Below, one piece after another: positions 8,910 to 17,370 of a stretch of 59,754 nt of DNA. The notes under the pieces are model-generated. The model saw only the letters and a program-made list of their open reading frames with translations, did not search any database and was not told the DNA's origin. This stretch comes from Candidatus Thermoflexus sinensis (GTDB taxonomy: Bacteria; Chloroflexota; Anaerolineae; Thermoflexales; Thermoflexaceae). The stretch is from assembly GCA_016842045.1 (NCBI GenBank), contig JAEVEY010000044.1:1-59754 (forward strand), given 5' to 3'. Positions within the stretch are counted from its first letter, which is position 1. Each line of letters opens with the position of its first letter. The position numbers were made by a program, and so were the translations under genes.

Positions 8910-10285
8910 TCGCTCTATGGTGGATCCGTCGAGATCTGCGCCTTCATGATCAGATCGCCTTAACCGCCGCCTTAAGGGCAGCGGACGCGGTCATTCCCGT
9001 CTTTATTCTGGACCCGGTTCTCCGGAGTGTATCGCCCCGTCGGCAAGCGTTTTTGATGGCCGCCCTTCAGGCGCTGGATCATGCCCTTCGGAAGCGGGGA
9101 AGCTACCTGGTGGTTCGCGCCGGACCTCCCCTCGAAACGCTTGGGGCTCTCATGGCGGAAACCGGAGCCCGGCTGATCTTCGCGGAAGAGGATTTCACTC
9201 CCTATGCTCGTGAGCGGGATGAGCGGATCGCTCACCAGCTACCTCTCCATCGTATAGGTTTCCCGACCATTCGCCATCCGGCTTCCATAGTGAAACCGAA
9301 TGGGATGCCGTATCGAGTGTTCGGCGCCTTTCGACGGATGTGGCGAAGTACCACCGCGCTCAACCCGAACTCGCTGCAACCGGCTCCTGTTCGGATTCCA
9401 ACCCCTCCAGGGATCCCTTCGCTTCCGCTGTTCCTCGAACGTGCGGAGCGCTTCGATGATTTCCCGCCTTCGGAGGAAGCCGCTCTGGAGCGCCTGCGAT
9501 CGTTTACAGAAGGAGAGGAGGCGCCGATCTATCGTTATCATCGGGATCGAAACTGGCTGGATCGGGAGGGGAGCGCCCGTCTCTCGCCCTACCTGCGTTT
9601 CGGGATGCTTTCCCCCCGTCGGGCGGCGATCGCTGCATGGCAAGCGATGGAGCGCGCGCCGCATGAGGAGGCGCGTCAGGGAGCTTCGGCGTGGCTGGAC
9701 GAGCTGATCTGGCGCGAGTTTTTCATCACATTGTTCTTTCACTTCCCGAACCTGGCGGAACGTCCTCTTCGGCCGGAGGAAGGAAGGATACGGTGGCGGG
9801 AGGATCCGGAAGCGCTCCAGGCGTGGATCGAGGGCCGCACCGGATATCCGCTGGTGGACGCCGGGATGCGGCAGCTTCGGGCCACCGGATGGATGCCGAA
9901 TCGCGCGCGGATGGTCGCTGCCTCCTTCCTGACTCGTGCGCTAAGGGTGGATTGGCGCCTGGGGGCCCAGGTGTTCTTCGAGGAGCTTCTGGATGGAGAT
10001 CCGGCCGTCAACGTGGGGAACTGGCAATGGGTCGCCGGCGTCGGCACGGATTATGCCTCGGGGTTTCGCGCCTTTAATCCAACAGTTCAAGCGCGAACCT
10101 GGGATCCAGCGGGCCGTTACATCCGGCGATGGGTGCCTGAGCTGGAACACGTTCCGGACTCTTACGTGCATGCCCCGTGGACGATGCCTGAAGAGGTCCA
10201 GAGAACCGCGCGTTGTCGGATCGGAGTGGACTATCCGGCTCCGATGGTCGGCGGGGCACACGGGCAATCGAAGGTGGAAGAATGA
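8903..10285 (+). CDS. phr: Deoxyribodipyrimidine photolyase (cryptochrome/photolyase family)
   Basis: 460 aa; IALWWIRRDLRLHDQIAL; WLDELIWREFF; NVGNWQWVAGVGTDYASGFRAFNP. Confidence 0.94.
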   Translation: MVIALWWIRRDLRLHDQIALTAALRAADAVIPVFILDPVLRSVSPRRQAFLMAALQALDHALRKRGSYLVVRAGPPLETLGALMAETGARLIFAEEDFTPYARERDERIAHQLPLHRIGFPTIRHPASIVKPNGMPYRVFGAFRRMWRSTTALNPNSLQPAPVRIPTPPGIPSLPLFLERAERFDDFPPSEEAALERLRSFTEGEEAPIYRYHRDRNWLDREGSARLSPYLRFGMLSPRRAAIAAWQAMERAPHEEARQGASAWLDELIWREFFITLFFHFPNLAERPLRPEEGRIRWREDPEALQAWIEGRTGYPLVDAGMRQLRATGWMPNRARMVAASFLTRALRVDWRLGAQVFFEELLDGDPAVNVGNWQWVAGVGTDYASGFRAFNPTVQARTWDPAGRYIRRWVPELEHVPDSYVHAPWTMPEEVQRTARCRIGVDYPAPMVGGAHGQSKVEE

Positions 10286-11622
10286 AAACCGGGAGTCAGC
10301 CATCGATGAGCTCGCTATATCCTCACGCGGTTCCGGGAGTTTACGCGCGCTGGCAGGCCCTGCGCATTCTGCTTCGAGAGCGCTTCCTGTTAGAGGCCTT
10401 GCGTCCGTTGCGGGAGGATGCGGGGGATGTTTTCTTCCTGCCGTTGCCCGGGATGCAAGTGGCCGTGGTAGCTGGCGCGGAGGCTGCACGGATGGCTCTG
10501 GTGACCCTTCGCCCTTTGCTCTCCTCGCGCCTGCAGTCTGATCCGGTGGTCCAGCTCCTTCGGAGCGGCATGCTGGTGATCGATGGGGAGGCCCATGATC
10601 GGATGCGTCGGATCGCGGAGCCTTTCTTCCGGCCGGAATATCTGGAGGCTCATGCGGGCCGCATGCTGCAACAGATCGACCGTCGGATCGATGCCTGGCC
10701 GGATGGGGGCGTCGTGGAGATGGATGTCGAAATGCGCCGGCTGGCGCTGGAGATCCTGCTGGATGTTCTTTTTAAGTTGCCGGAGGAAGCAGCGGAAGAG
10801 CTCTGGGAACCCTTACAAGCTGCTCGTGCATATATTGCGCCTGGAGCATGGCTGCTTTGCCCCCGGATCCCCCGGCCAAGTTACAGAAAACCCCTTCAAC
10901 GGCTGGATACGTTGATTCGGGAATTCATCCGCCAGCGGCGCTCGGAGCCTGATCAGGGCGACCTTTTCTCCGCATGGGTTCAGAGGACGGATATGAACGA
11001 CGAAGAGATCCGGGATCAGATGACGACCATGCTGATCGCTGGCCACGACACCGTCGCCACCTGGCTGGCGTGGACGATCGCGTTGCTGGCGTGGCATCCG
11101 GAGATTCAGACTCGTGTCCGGGAGGAGATCCGGGAACAACTGGGGGAGAATATGCCCGATCCCCGGTTCATCCATCGACTGCCCTTGCTGCGCGCGGTCG
11201 GTATGGAATCCTTGCGGTTATTCCCTCCCATCCCGGTTCTGAACCGACGAGCCCTTGTCCCCCTAAGGATGTGTGGCGTTTCGATCCCATCCGGGACACG
11301 TTTACTGATATCGATTTATACCATCCATCGGCATCCCAAGTTATGGAAAGCCCCCGAATCCTTCCAGCCAGAGCGCTTTCTCAACCCGGAGGGGGAAGGG
11401 ATGGGGTTTCGATATCTTCCTTTTGGGGGAGGGCCGCGGTTTTGCATTGGGGCCCCCTTGGCCCGGCTGGAAGGATTTCTGGCCCTGGCCCGGATGCTTC
11501 AGCGGGTGATCTTTACGCCGCTCGCTTCGCCTCCGCGTCCCCATCTTCGGGCCACGCTGGATCCATGGCCAGGGGTATGGGTGCGCGTCCAGCGAATCGC
11601 AGTTCGGGGTTCGACTGCCTGA
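10282..11622 (+). CDS. Cytochrome P450 (CYP175-like, probable carotenoid hydroxylase)
   Basis: AGHDTVATWLAW, ESLRLFPP, FGGGPRFCIGAPLARLEG; ATGA overlap with phr. Confidence 0.88.
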   Translation: MKTGSQPSMSSLYPHAVPGVYARWQALRILLRERFLLEALRPLREDAGDVFFLPLPGMQVAVVAGAEAARMALVTLRPLLSSRLQSDPVVQLLRSGMLVIDGEAHDRMRRIAEPFFRPEYLEAHAGRMLQQIDRRIDAWPDGGVVEMDVEMRRLALEILLDVLFKLPEEAAEELWEPLQAARAYIAPGAWLLCPRIPRPSYRKPLQRLDTLIREFIRQRRSEPDQGDLFSAWVQRTDMNDEEIRDQMTTMLIAGHDTVATWLAWTIALLAWHPEIQTRVREEIREQLGENMPDPRFIHRLPLLRAVGMESLRLFPPIPVLNRRALVPLRMCGVSIPSGTRLLISIYTIHRHPKLWKAPESFQPERFLNPEGEGMGFRYLPFGGGPRFCIGAPLARLEGFLALARMLQRVIFTPLASPPRPHLRATLDPWPGVWVRVQRIAVRGSTA

Positions 11623-11655
11623 TTTGAATTCCGGATGGGGCTTTTCAATAGAAGC

Positions 11656-11794
11656 AGGACTTACGCAGTTCGTTTCCCATGGGGGCAAAGATTTTTCTCC
11701 CCCCTCCCCACGGCCCAAAGGGCCGTGGGGAGGGGGGAGAAAGGGGGGTGGGGCCATTCCGTCCCACCTTAGAGCTTTCAACTGCGTAACTCCT
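11656..11794. mobile_element. MITE-like element with TIR AGGA[C/G]TTACGCAGTT
   Basis: Left AGGACTTACGCAGTT, right AACTGCGTAACTCCT; central GC hairpin CTCCCCACGGCCCAAAGGGCCGTGGGGAG. Confidence 0.7.
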
Positions 11795-11897
11795 AAGAAG
11801 TAGAAGTCTTTGGGGCTGGGATGGGCACCAGAGGTGTCCGTCCTAACCCCCAACTCCATTTTTGATTACTACGTTCTCTTATCCGGAGCGTTCAAAG

Positions 11898-12962
11898 ATG
11901 CGCTGGATGCTGATGCATGCGGGCGTCAAGCTGGGCCTGGCGCTTTATGGATTTCACCGGACTCAGCGCCTGCCGGTTTTGCCCGTCTGTCCGGTTTCCG
12001 GCCCGTTGCCTTCCCTTTCCATCATCGTTCCCGCCCGTAACGAGGCGGAGAATCTCCGTCGCCTGCTCCCTTCTTTGCGTCAGCTTCGTTATCCGGGGCC
12101 GTTGGAGATCCTCGTGGTGGATGATCAGTCGCGAGATGATACCGCCCGGGTGGCCGCTGCCTTCGGGATCCCGGTGTTGTTCATCCGGGAGTTGCCGCAA
12201 GGCTGGTTGGGCAAGCCGTATGCCGCCCATCAGGGAGCTCTGGCGACCCGAGGGGAGTGGTTGCTGTTCACCGATGCGGATACATGGCACGCGCCGGATA
12301 GCGCAGCCAGTGCGGTCGCCTGGGCGCTGACCCATGAGGCAGATGGATTGACGCTGTTCCCAGCTTTCGATTTCAATAGCGCACTGGAAGCGGCAGCTCT
12401 GGCCGCGGCTTTCGCCGGCCTCTTTGCGGCGCTGCGCGCTTCGCATGGGATCGTGAACGGCCAATATTTGCTGATCCGCCGAGAGGTTTATGAGCGGATC
12501 GGTGGGTTTGTAGCCGTGCGGGACCAGATGCTGGAGGATCTGGCCCTCGGCGTTCGATTGCACGCCTCCGGCTATCGCGTTCCCATGCTGGACGGTCAAC
12601 ATGCGCTGCGGGTGCGAATGTATTCCGGCCTTCGACATATGCTGGATGGAATGTCCCGCCTGAGCGCAGGGACTCTGGTATGGCCCGGCCTGCGGCCATG
12701 GATCGCAGCGCTCCTGATCGCATGGCTGGCCACTCCGTTCTCAATCCCCCGGCTGGGGATCCGGGATCGAGGATGGACCGCGCTGATCAGCTGGGCAACC
12801 AGCGGGTTGTCTCTGCTTCCGTGGACCTGGCGGATGGGTCGCCCGGAGGCGGCCCTGCTGGCTCCTCTGGGGGCCGCCATCGTGGCCGTCGCCGGCCTGC
12901 GTGGCCTCTTTCAGCGCTGGATTGGGACAGGAATCCATTGGAAGGAGCGCCGGGTCCGATAG
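11898..12962 (+). CDS. Glycosyltransferase family 2 (CrtQ-like)
   Basis: LSIIVPARNEAENLRRLLPSL, ILVVDDQSRDDT, LLFTDADTWHAP. Confidence 0.82.
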   Translation: MRWMLMHAGVKLGLALYGFHRTQRLPVLPVCPVSGPLPSLSIIVPARNEAENLRRLLPSLRQLRYPGPLEILVVDDQSRDDTARVAAAFGIPVLFIRELPQGWLGKPYAAHQGALATRGEWLLFTDADTWHAPDSAASAVAWALTHEADGLTLFPAFDFNSALEAAALAAAFAGLFAALRASHGIVNGQYLLIRREVYERIGGFVAVRDQMLEDLALGVRLHASGYRVPMLDGQHALRVRMYSGLRHMLDGMSRLSAGTLVWPGLRPWIAALLIAWLATPFSIPRLGIRDRGWTALISWATSGLSLLPWTWRMGRPEAALLAPLGAAIVAVAGLRGLFQRWIGTGIHWKERRVR

Positions 12963-13002
12963 CCATGCCGCAAATCTTCCAGATCCCCTTTCGGAGCGAT
13001 CG

Positions 13003-13818
13003 ATGACCTATCTGGGATTTCTGGTTCTTTTTCTCATCCTTCCCACTCTCCTCTTAATGGCCATGCTGGTCCATCGCTGGCGCCGCGGTCAGCTATCTGT
13101 TCCTTTGCGGACGTGGTCTCTCTCCATCCTGATCCACACTGGAATCGCACTGACCTATACCACGCCATGGGATAACTTTCTGGTGGCTCACGGAGTATGG
13201 ACGTATGATCCAAACCGCGTGACCGGTTGGCTTGTTGGCTGGGTCCCGCTCGAAGAATATCTGTTCTTCATACTTCAGCCGATCCTTGTCGGGCTGTGGT
13301 TGGGGATCCGGTGGAAAAATCCTCGAAACCCCCATGGATCCCTACACCGGGCAGGCCCTCGATGGCGATGGGGCATGACCGCTGTGGGTATCGGACTCTG
13401 GGTGGCGAATCTGGCGATCTGGCGCTGGGGAGGGCCATCCTGGACGTATATGGGCCTGATCCTGGTCTGGGGTCTTCCGCCTTTCATCCTGCAGATGGCC
13501 TTCGGTGGAGATCTGTGGTGGGATCAGAAGAAGAACTTTCTGAAGATCTGGCTTCCGCCGGCTCTCTATTTATCCGTCGCGGATGCCCTCGCCATCCGGG
13601 AGGGGATCTGGCGGATTTCCGTGAACTGGAGCACGGGATGCCATATTCTGGGGTTGCCCATCGAGGAAGGGGTGTTCTTTTTTCTGACCACCGGATTGCT
13701 GACGAGTGGAAGTCTCTTGATGATCCTTCCCGAATCCCAGACCCGATTGCAGCGCATTCACGAACGGGTTCGCGATGGAATCCGGATGGTCTGGGGGAAA
13801 GCTGATCCTATCGGGTGA
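13003..13818 (+). CDS. Lycopene cyclase domain protein (fused CrtYc/CrtYd type)
   Basis: Multi-TM protein with two repeats, PLEEYLFFILQP and PIEEGVFFFLTTGLL. Confidence 0.85.
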   Translation: MTYLGFLVLFLILPTLLLMAMLVHRWRRGQLSVPLRTWSLSILIHTGIALTYTTPWDNFLVAHGVWTYDPNRVTGWLVGWVPLEEYLFFILQPILVGLWLGIRWKNPRNPHGSLHRAGPRWRWGMTAVGIGLWVANLAIWRWGGPSWTYMGLILVWGLPPFILQMAFGGDLWWDQKKNFLKIWLPPALYLSVADALAIREGIWRISVNWSTGCHILGLPIEEGVFFFLTTGLLTSGSLLMILPESQTRLQRIHERVRDGIRMVWGKADPIG

Positions 13819-13874
13819 GCGGTTTCTCGGTTCTGGCAATTTCCATAAACCCATAAGGATCCACAGGCAGGCTT

Positions 13875-14435
13875 ATGATCGCGGTGCTATGGACGGTTAT
13901 CGCGTTCTTGTCCGGCTCGCTTCCCCTGGCCTGGTGGATCGGACGATGGGGGATGGGTGTGGACATCCGACAATATGGAGATCACAATCCCGGGGCGATG
14001 AACGTGTGGCGGGCGGGGGGACGAGGCTGGTTTGTGCTGGCATTGCTCCTGGAATTCCTCAAGGGGGCATGCCCGCTCTGGTTGGCCCAGGTCCTGGCTG
14101 GTCTATCGGGCTGGTGGCTGGTCCCGCTGGCGATCGCTGCGCCGCTGGGCCATGCGTTCTCTCCATGGCTGGGCTTTCGCGGGGGGAAGGCGCTGGCGGT
14201 CACCTTCGGGGTGTGGAGCGGGTTGACCCTGTGGAAGATCCCTATGCTGCTGGGCGGGCTCTTTGCCCTTTTCCTGAGGTGGATGCCTCCGGAAGCTCGG
14301 GCGGTTCGGATGGGGATGTTGAGCCTGGATGGATTGCTCGCCCTGGCTGTGGCTGCCGGGTGGGCTTCTCCAGCATGGCTGATCGTGGCGCTGGGACATA
14401 CGGTTTTGCTGTTCTGGACGCACCGCCGAGGATAG
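13875..14435 (+). CDS. plsY: Glycerol-3-phosphate acyltransferase PlsY family
   Basis: SGSLPLAWWIGR, GDHNPGAMNVWR, GHAFSPWLGFRGGKALAVTFG. Confidence 0.85.
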   Translation: MIAVLWTVIAFLSGSLPLAWWIGRWGMGVDIRQYGDHNPGAMNVWRAGGRGWFVLALLLEFLKGACPLWLAQVLAGLSGWWLVPLAIAAPLGHAFSPWLGFRGGKALAVTFGVWSGLTLWKIPMLLGGLFALFLRWMPPEARAVRMGMLSLDGLLALAVAAGWASPAWLIVALGHTVLLFWTHRRG

Positions 14436-14621
14436 CGGAAACGCCCTGTTGGCTTTTGCCTCCCTCTCTTATGTGGATCAGAAGGGATGGTCAGCTAAAT
14501 GGGTTCCTCTCTCCGGAAAGCCCTCCGAATCGAAAAGCGGCCAGGCCCGAGGAACCGTGCGACGCCGATACGCTTTTCGAAACACAGGAGGAAGGCGATC
14601 CAGCGCAGGGATTGCCTGTGA

Positions 14622-15395
14622 TCAGCTCCAAGGATAAAACCCACGACCAGCCTTGCGGCCCAGGTGGCCGGCCCGGATCATCTGGCGGAGCAGCGGGGCG
14701 GCCCGATAGGCTCCATTCCGGTGCTCGGCCTCCAGAGCGTCCAGGACGGCGACCACGAGATCCAGCCCGAGGAGATCCCCCCACTCCAGCGGCCCGCGTG
14801 GATAGTTCGTCCCCAGTTTCATAGCGGTATCAATGTCCTCCGGTGAGGCGACCCCTTCCATCACCGCGAAGGCGGCTTCATTGATGAGCGCGCAGAGGAT
14901 CCGTGGAAGCACCATCCCCACCGCGTCGCGGACGACCTCAATCTGAAGCCCAATCCCTTCCAGATACGCCTTTGCGGGTTTCAGGGCCGTGGAATCCCCA
15001 GACAGCGGGATCGCCAGCTCGGCCGGGGCTCCCCGGGTCAAAGGGGGCAGCGCCGCGAATCCCACCACCCGGCCCGGCCGCCGGGTCCAGCTGGCTACCT
15101 GCGTCGCCGAGACGGTGAGGCACAGGGAGAGCAATGGCGTTTCCGGGGGAAGCGCCTGGTCGAGAATGGCAATCAGCGTCTGTTTCGCTTCCAGGGGGGA
15201 GGGGAGGACCTCCAGGGCGAGGGCGGCGCTTCGGGCTTCGGTCTCCAGGGCTGGCGAAAGGGTGGAAGGAACCTCCCCCTCGCAGGTCAGGACGGCCGTT
15301 GGGTAACCCTGCTCCAGGAACAGCCCGCCGAGGTCCTCAGCGAAGGCGGGGGCGCCCACGATCAGGATGCGCTCCTTCAAGGGCTGGGTTCCCAT
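14622..15395 (-). CDS. 3-hydroxyacyl-CoA dehydrogenase-related protein (second half of a PaaH-type protein)
   Basis: C-terminal 3HCDH domain (INEAAFAVMEGVASPEDIDTAMKLGTNYPRGPLEWGDLLGLD); N-terminal Rossmann-like part lacks GxGxxG and the HFFNP motif. Confidence 0.7.
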   Translation of the reverse strand: MGTQPLKERILIVGAPAFAEDLGGLFLEQGYPTAVLTCEGEVPSTLSPALETEARSAALALEVLPSPLEAKQTLIAILDQALPPETPLLSLCLTVSATQVASWTRRPGRVVGFAALPPLTRGAPAELAIPLSGDSTALKPAKAYLEGIGLQIEVVRDAVGMVLPRILCALINEAAFAVMEGVASPEDIDTAMKLGTNYPRGPLEWGDLLGLDLVVAVLDALEAEHRNGAYRAAPLLRQMIRAGHLGRKAGRGFYPWS

Positions 15396-15427
15396 GGGAT
15401 CCTCCCCGGCGATTCGCCGTGTCTGTT

Positions 15428-15455
15428 GTAAGGGCGAGGCATGCCTCGCCCCTGC
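15428..15455. repeat. Palindromic REP-like element (GGGCGAGGCATGCCTCGCCC)
   Basis: Perfect palindrome; related copy GGGCAAGGCATGCCTTGCCC near 50086-50105. Confidence 0.75.
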
Positions 15456-15456
15456 A

Positions 15457-16299
15457 TCAGTATTCATACCACCCCTTCCCGGTCTTCCGCCCCAGCCGGC
15501 CGGCCTGGACCATCTGGCGCTGCAGAGGGTGGGGACGAAAGCGGGGTTCCTCAAAAAACGCATGATAGACGCTCTCGCTGACGGCCAGATTCACATCCAG
15601 GCCGATCAGATCCATCAGCTCGAATGGGCCCATCCGGAATCCCAGGGCGCGAACCAGTCGGTCTATGGTGGGTGGATCGGCGATTCCCTCTCCCACCAGA
15701 CGCAGGGCCTCCAGGTAGAAGGGACGAGCGACGCGATTCACAAGGAATCCCGGGGTGTCCTTCACGATCACAGGGGTCTTTCCCCAACGTCGCGCAAGAT
15801 CCGCTAAGGCGCGCAGGGTCTCCTCGGAGGTCACCAGCCCCCGCACAACCTCCACCAGGCGCATGACCGGCGCCGGGTTGAAGAAATGCATCCCCGCCAC
15901 CCGTTCCGGGCGTCGGGTGACAGCCCCCAGGGCGGTGATGGGGAGCGAGGAAGTATTCGAGGCCAGGATGGTCTCGGGGGGGCAGATCGCGTCCAGCTGG
16001 CGGAAGATCTCCTGCTTGAGGGCCAGATCCTCCGGAGCGGCCTCGATAATCACATCCGCTCCGGCCAGGTCCTCCAGGGCGGTGCTGAGCTGAAGCCGTT
16101 CCCGGGCGCGCTGGGCCTCCGTTTCGTCGAGCCGGCCCTTCGCCGCGGCCTCGTGGAGCCACGCCTCGATCTGGGCCGCCGCGTTCTCCAGGGCGCCGGA
16201 TGCCACATCATACAGCGTGGTCTGAGCGCCATGGGTGATCGCCACATAGGCGATCCCCCGTCCCATTGTCCCCGCCCCCACAATCCCCACGCGCTCCAT
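15457..16299 (-). CDS. 3-hydroxyacyl-CoA dehydrogenase
   Basis: MERVGIVGAGTMGRGIAYVA; ASNTSSLPI; GMHFFNPAPVM; C-terminal 3HCDH. Confidence 0.9.
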   Translation of the reverse strand: MERVGIVGAGTMGRGIAYVAITHGAQTTLYDVASGALENAAAQIEAWLHEAAAKGRLDETEAQRARERLQLSTALEDLAGADVIIEAAPEDLALKQEIFRQLDAICPPETILASNTSSLPITALGAVTRRPERVAGMHFFNPAPVMRLVEVVRGLVTSEETLRALADLARRWGKTPVIVKDTPGFLVNRVARPFYLEALRLVGEGIADPPTIDRLVRALGFRMGPFELMDLIGLDVNLAVSESVYHAFFEEPRFRPHPLQRQMVQAGRLGRKTGKGWYEY

Positions 16300-16523
16300 A
16301 AGCCTCCTCTCCACCTTTCGGCGTTTCGTTATTTATCTTATCTGCCCGGGGGCGATCCTGGCGGTGCCCGCTCGGGTTCCGCGTTTGCCCCTCCCTATGC
16401 CGCGAAGCGGCATGGGGAGAAATGAAAGTAAAAGCATCAAAGTGTCGGGTGATGGGGCGGCCAGCGAAGCTGGCCCCCCTCACCCAAAAAGCTCCAGGTT
16501 GGCAACAGAGCCGATCTTCGTTC

Positions 16524-17306
16524 TCATCGACGCCGCTGGAGGAAGGCCTCTACCCGTTCGCGATGCTCCGGGGTGCGGGCGGCGGCGTCCTGAAGATGCG
16601 CCTCATACTCCAGGGATTGCTCCAGCGTGAAGGTCAGCGCTCGGTTCAGGGCGCGCTTCAGCCAGCCCACCGCCCGCGGCGGCAGCTCCCGCAGCCGCGT
16701 GGCCCATTCCCGGGCGGTCGGCAGCACCTGCTCCGCCGGCGTCACCGCATTGACCAGCCCCCACGCCAGCGCCTGAGCGGCCTCCAGCCGATCGATCAGG
16801 GTTGCGGCCTCAAAGGCCCGGGCGTAGCCCACGAGGTGGGGAAGGAACCAGGTGGAGCCGGAATCCGGAATCAGGGCGATCTTCGCGAAGGCATTGAACA
16901 CGAAAGAGGCGTTCTCCGCCATCACCCGGAGGTCACAGGCCAGGGCCAGGCTGCAGCCCGCCCCTGCCGCCACGCCGTTGATCGCGGCGATGAACGGTTT
17001 CTCCGTGTTGCGGATGCGGAGGATCAGGGGGTTATATCGGGTCCGCAGATGCTCGCCGATCGAAGCTGCCTCCTCAGGGCGCTCGTACCGCTGTCGCATC
17101 TCCGCCAGATCCTGCCCGGCGCAGAATCCCCGCCCAGCCCCCGTGATGATCACCACACGCACCGCTTCATCACGCTCAACGGTGCGCAGGGCCTGTTGCA
17201 GTTCCTCGAACATTCGCTCGTTAAAGGCGTTCAGAACGTCCGGGCGGTTCAGGGTGATGAGCGCAACCCCATCCTGGACGTCGTAAAGTAGCGTCTCGTA
17301 TGCCAT
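16524..17306 (-). CDS. Enoyl-CoA hydratase/isomerase
   Basis: ALITLNRPDVLNAFNERM, ITGAGRGFCAGQDLAEM, KPFIAAINGVAAGAGCSLALACDLRV. Confidence 0.93.
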   Translation of the reverse strand: MAYETLLYDVQDGVALITLNRPDVLNAFNERMFEELQQALRTVERDEAVRVVIITGAGRGFCAGQDLAEMRQRYERPEEAASIGEHLRTRYNPLILRIRNTEKPFIAAINGVAAGAGCSLALACDLRVMAENASFVFNAFAKIALIPDSGSTWFLPHLVGYARAFEAATLIDRLEAAQALAWGLVNAVTPAEQVLPTAREWATRLRELPPRAVGWLKRALNRALTFTLEQSLEYEAHLQDAAARTPEHRERVEAFLQRRR

Positions 17307-17370
17307 GGCACGACCTCCTGTTCGGTGTAGATCGGGAGGGATAGCCAGCTGGATAGGCCTGTCCCTCCGG

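Noticed and set aside
12901-13002. Upstream extension of the cyclase ORF
   Set aside because: Overlaps the GT2 3' end in another frame; ATG at 13003 starts a normal hydrophobic N-terminus
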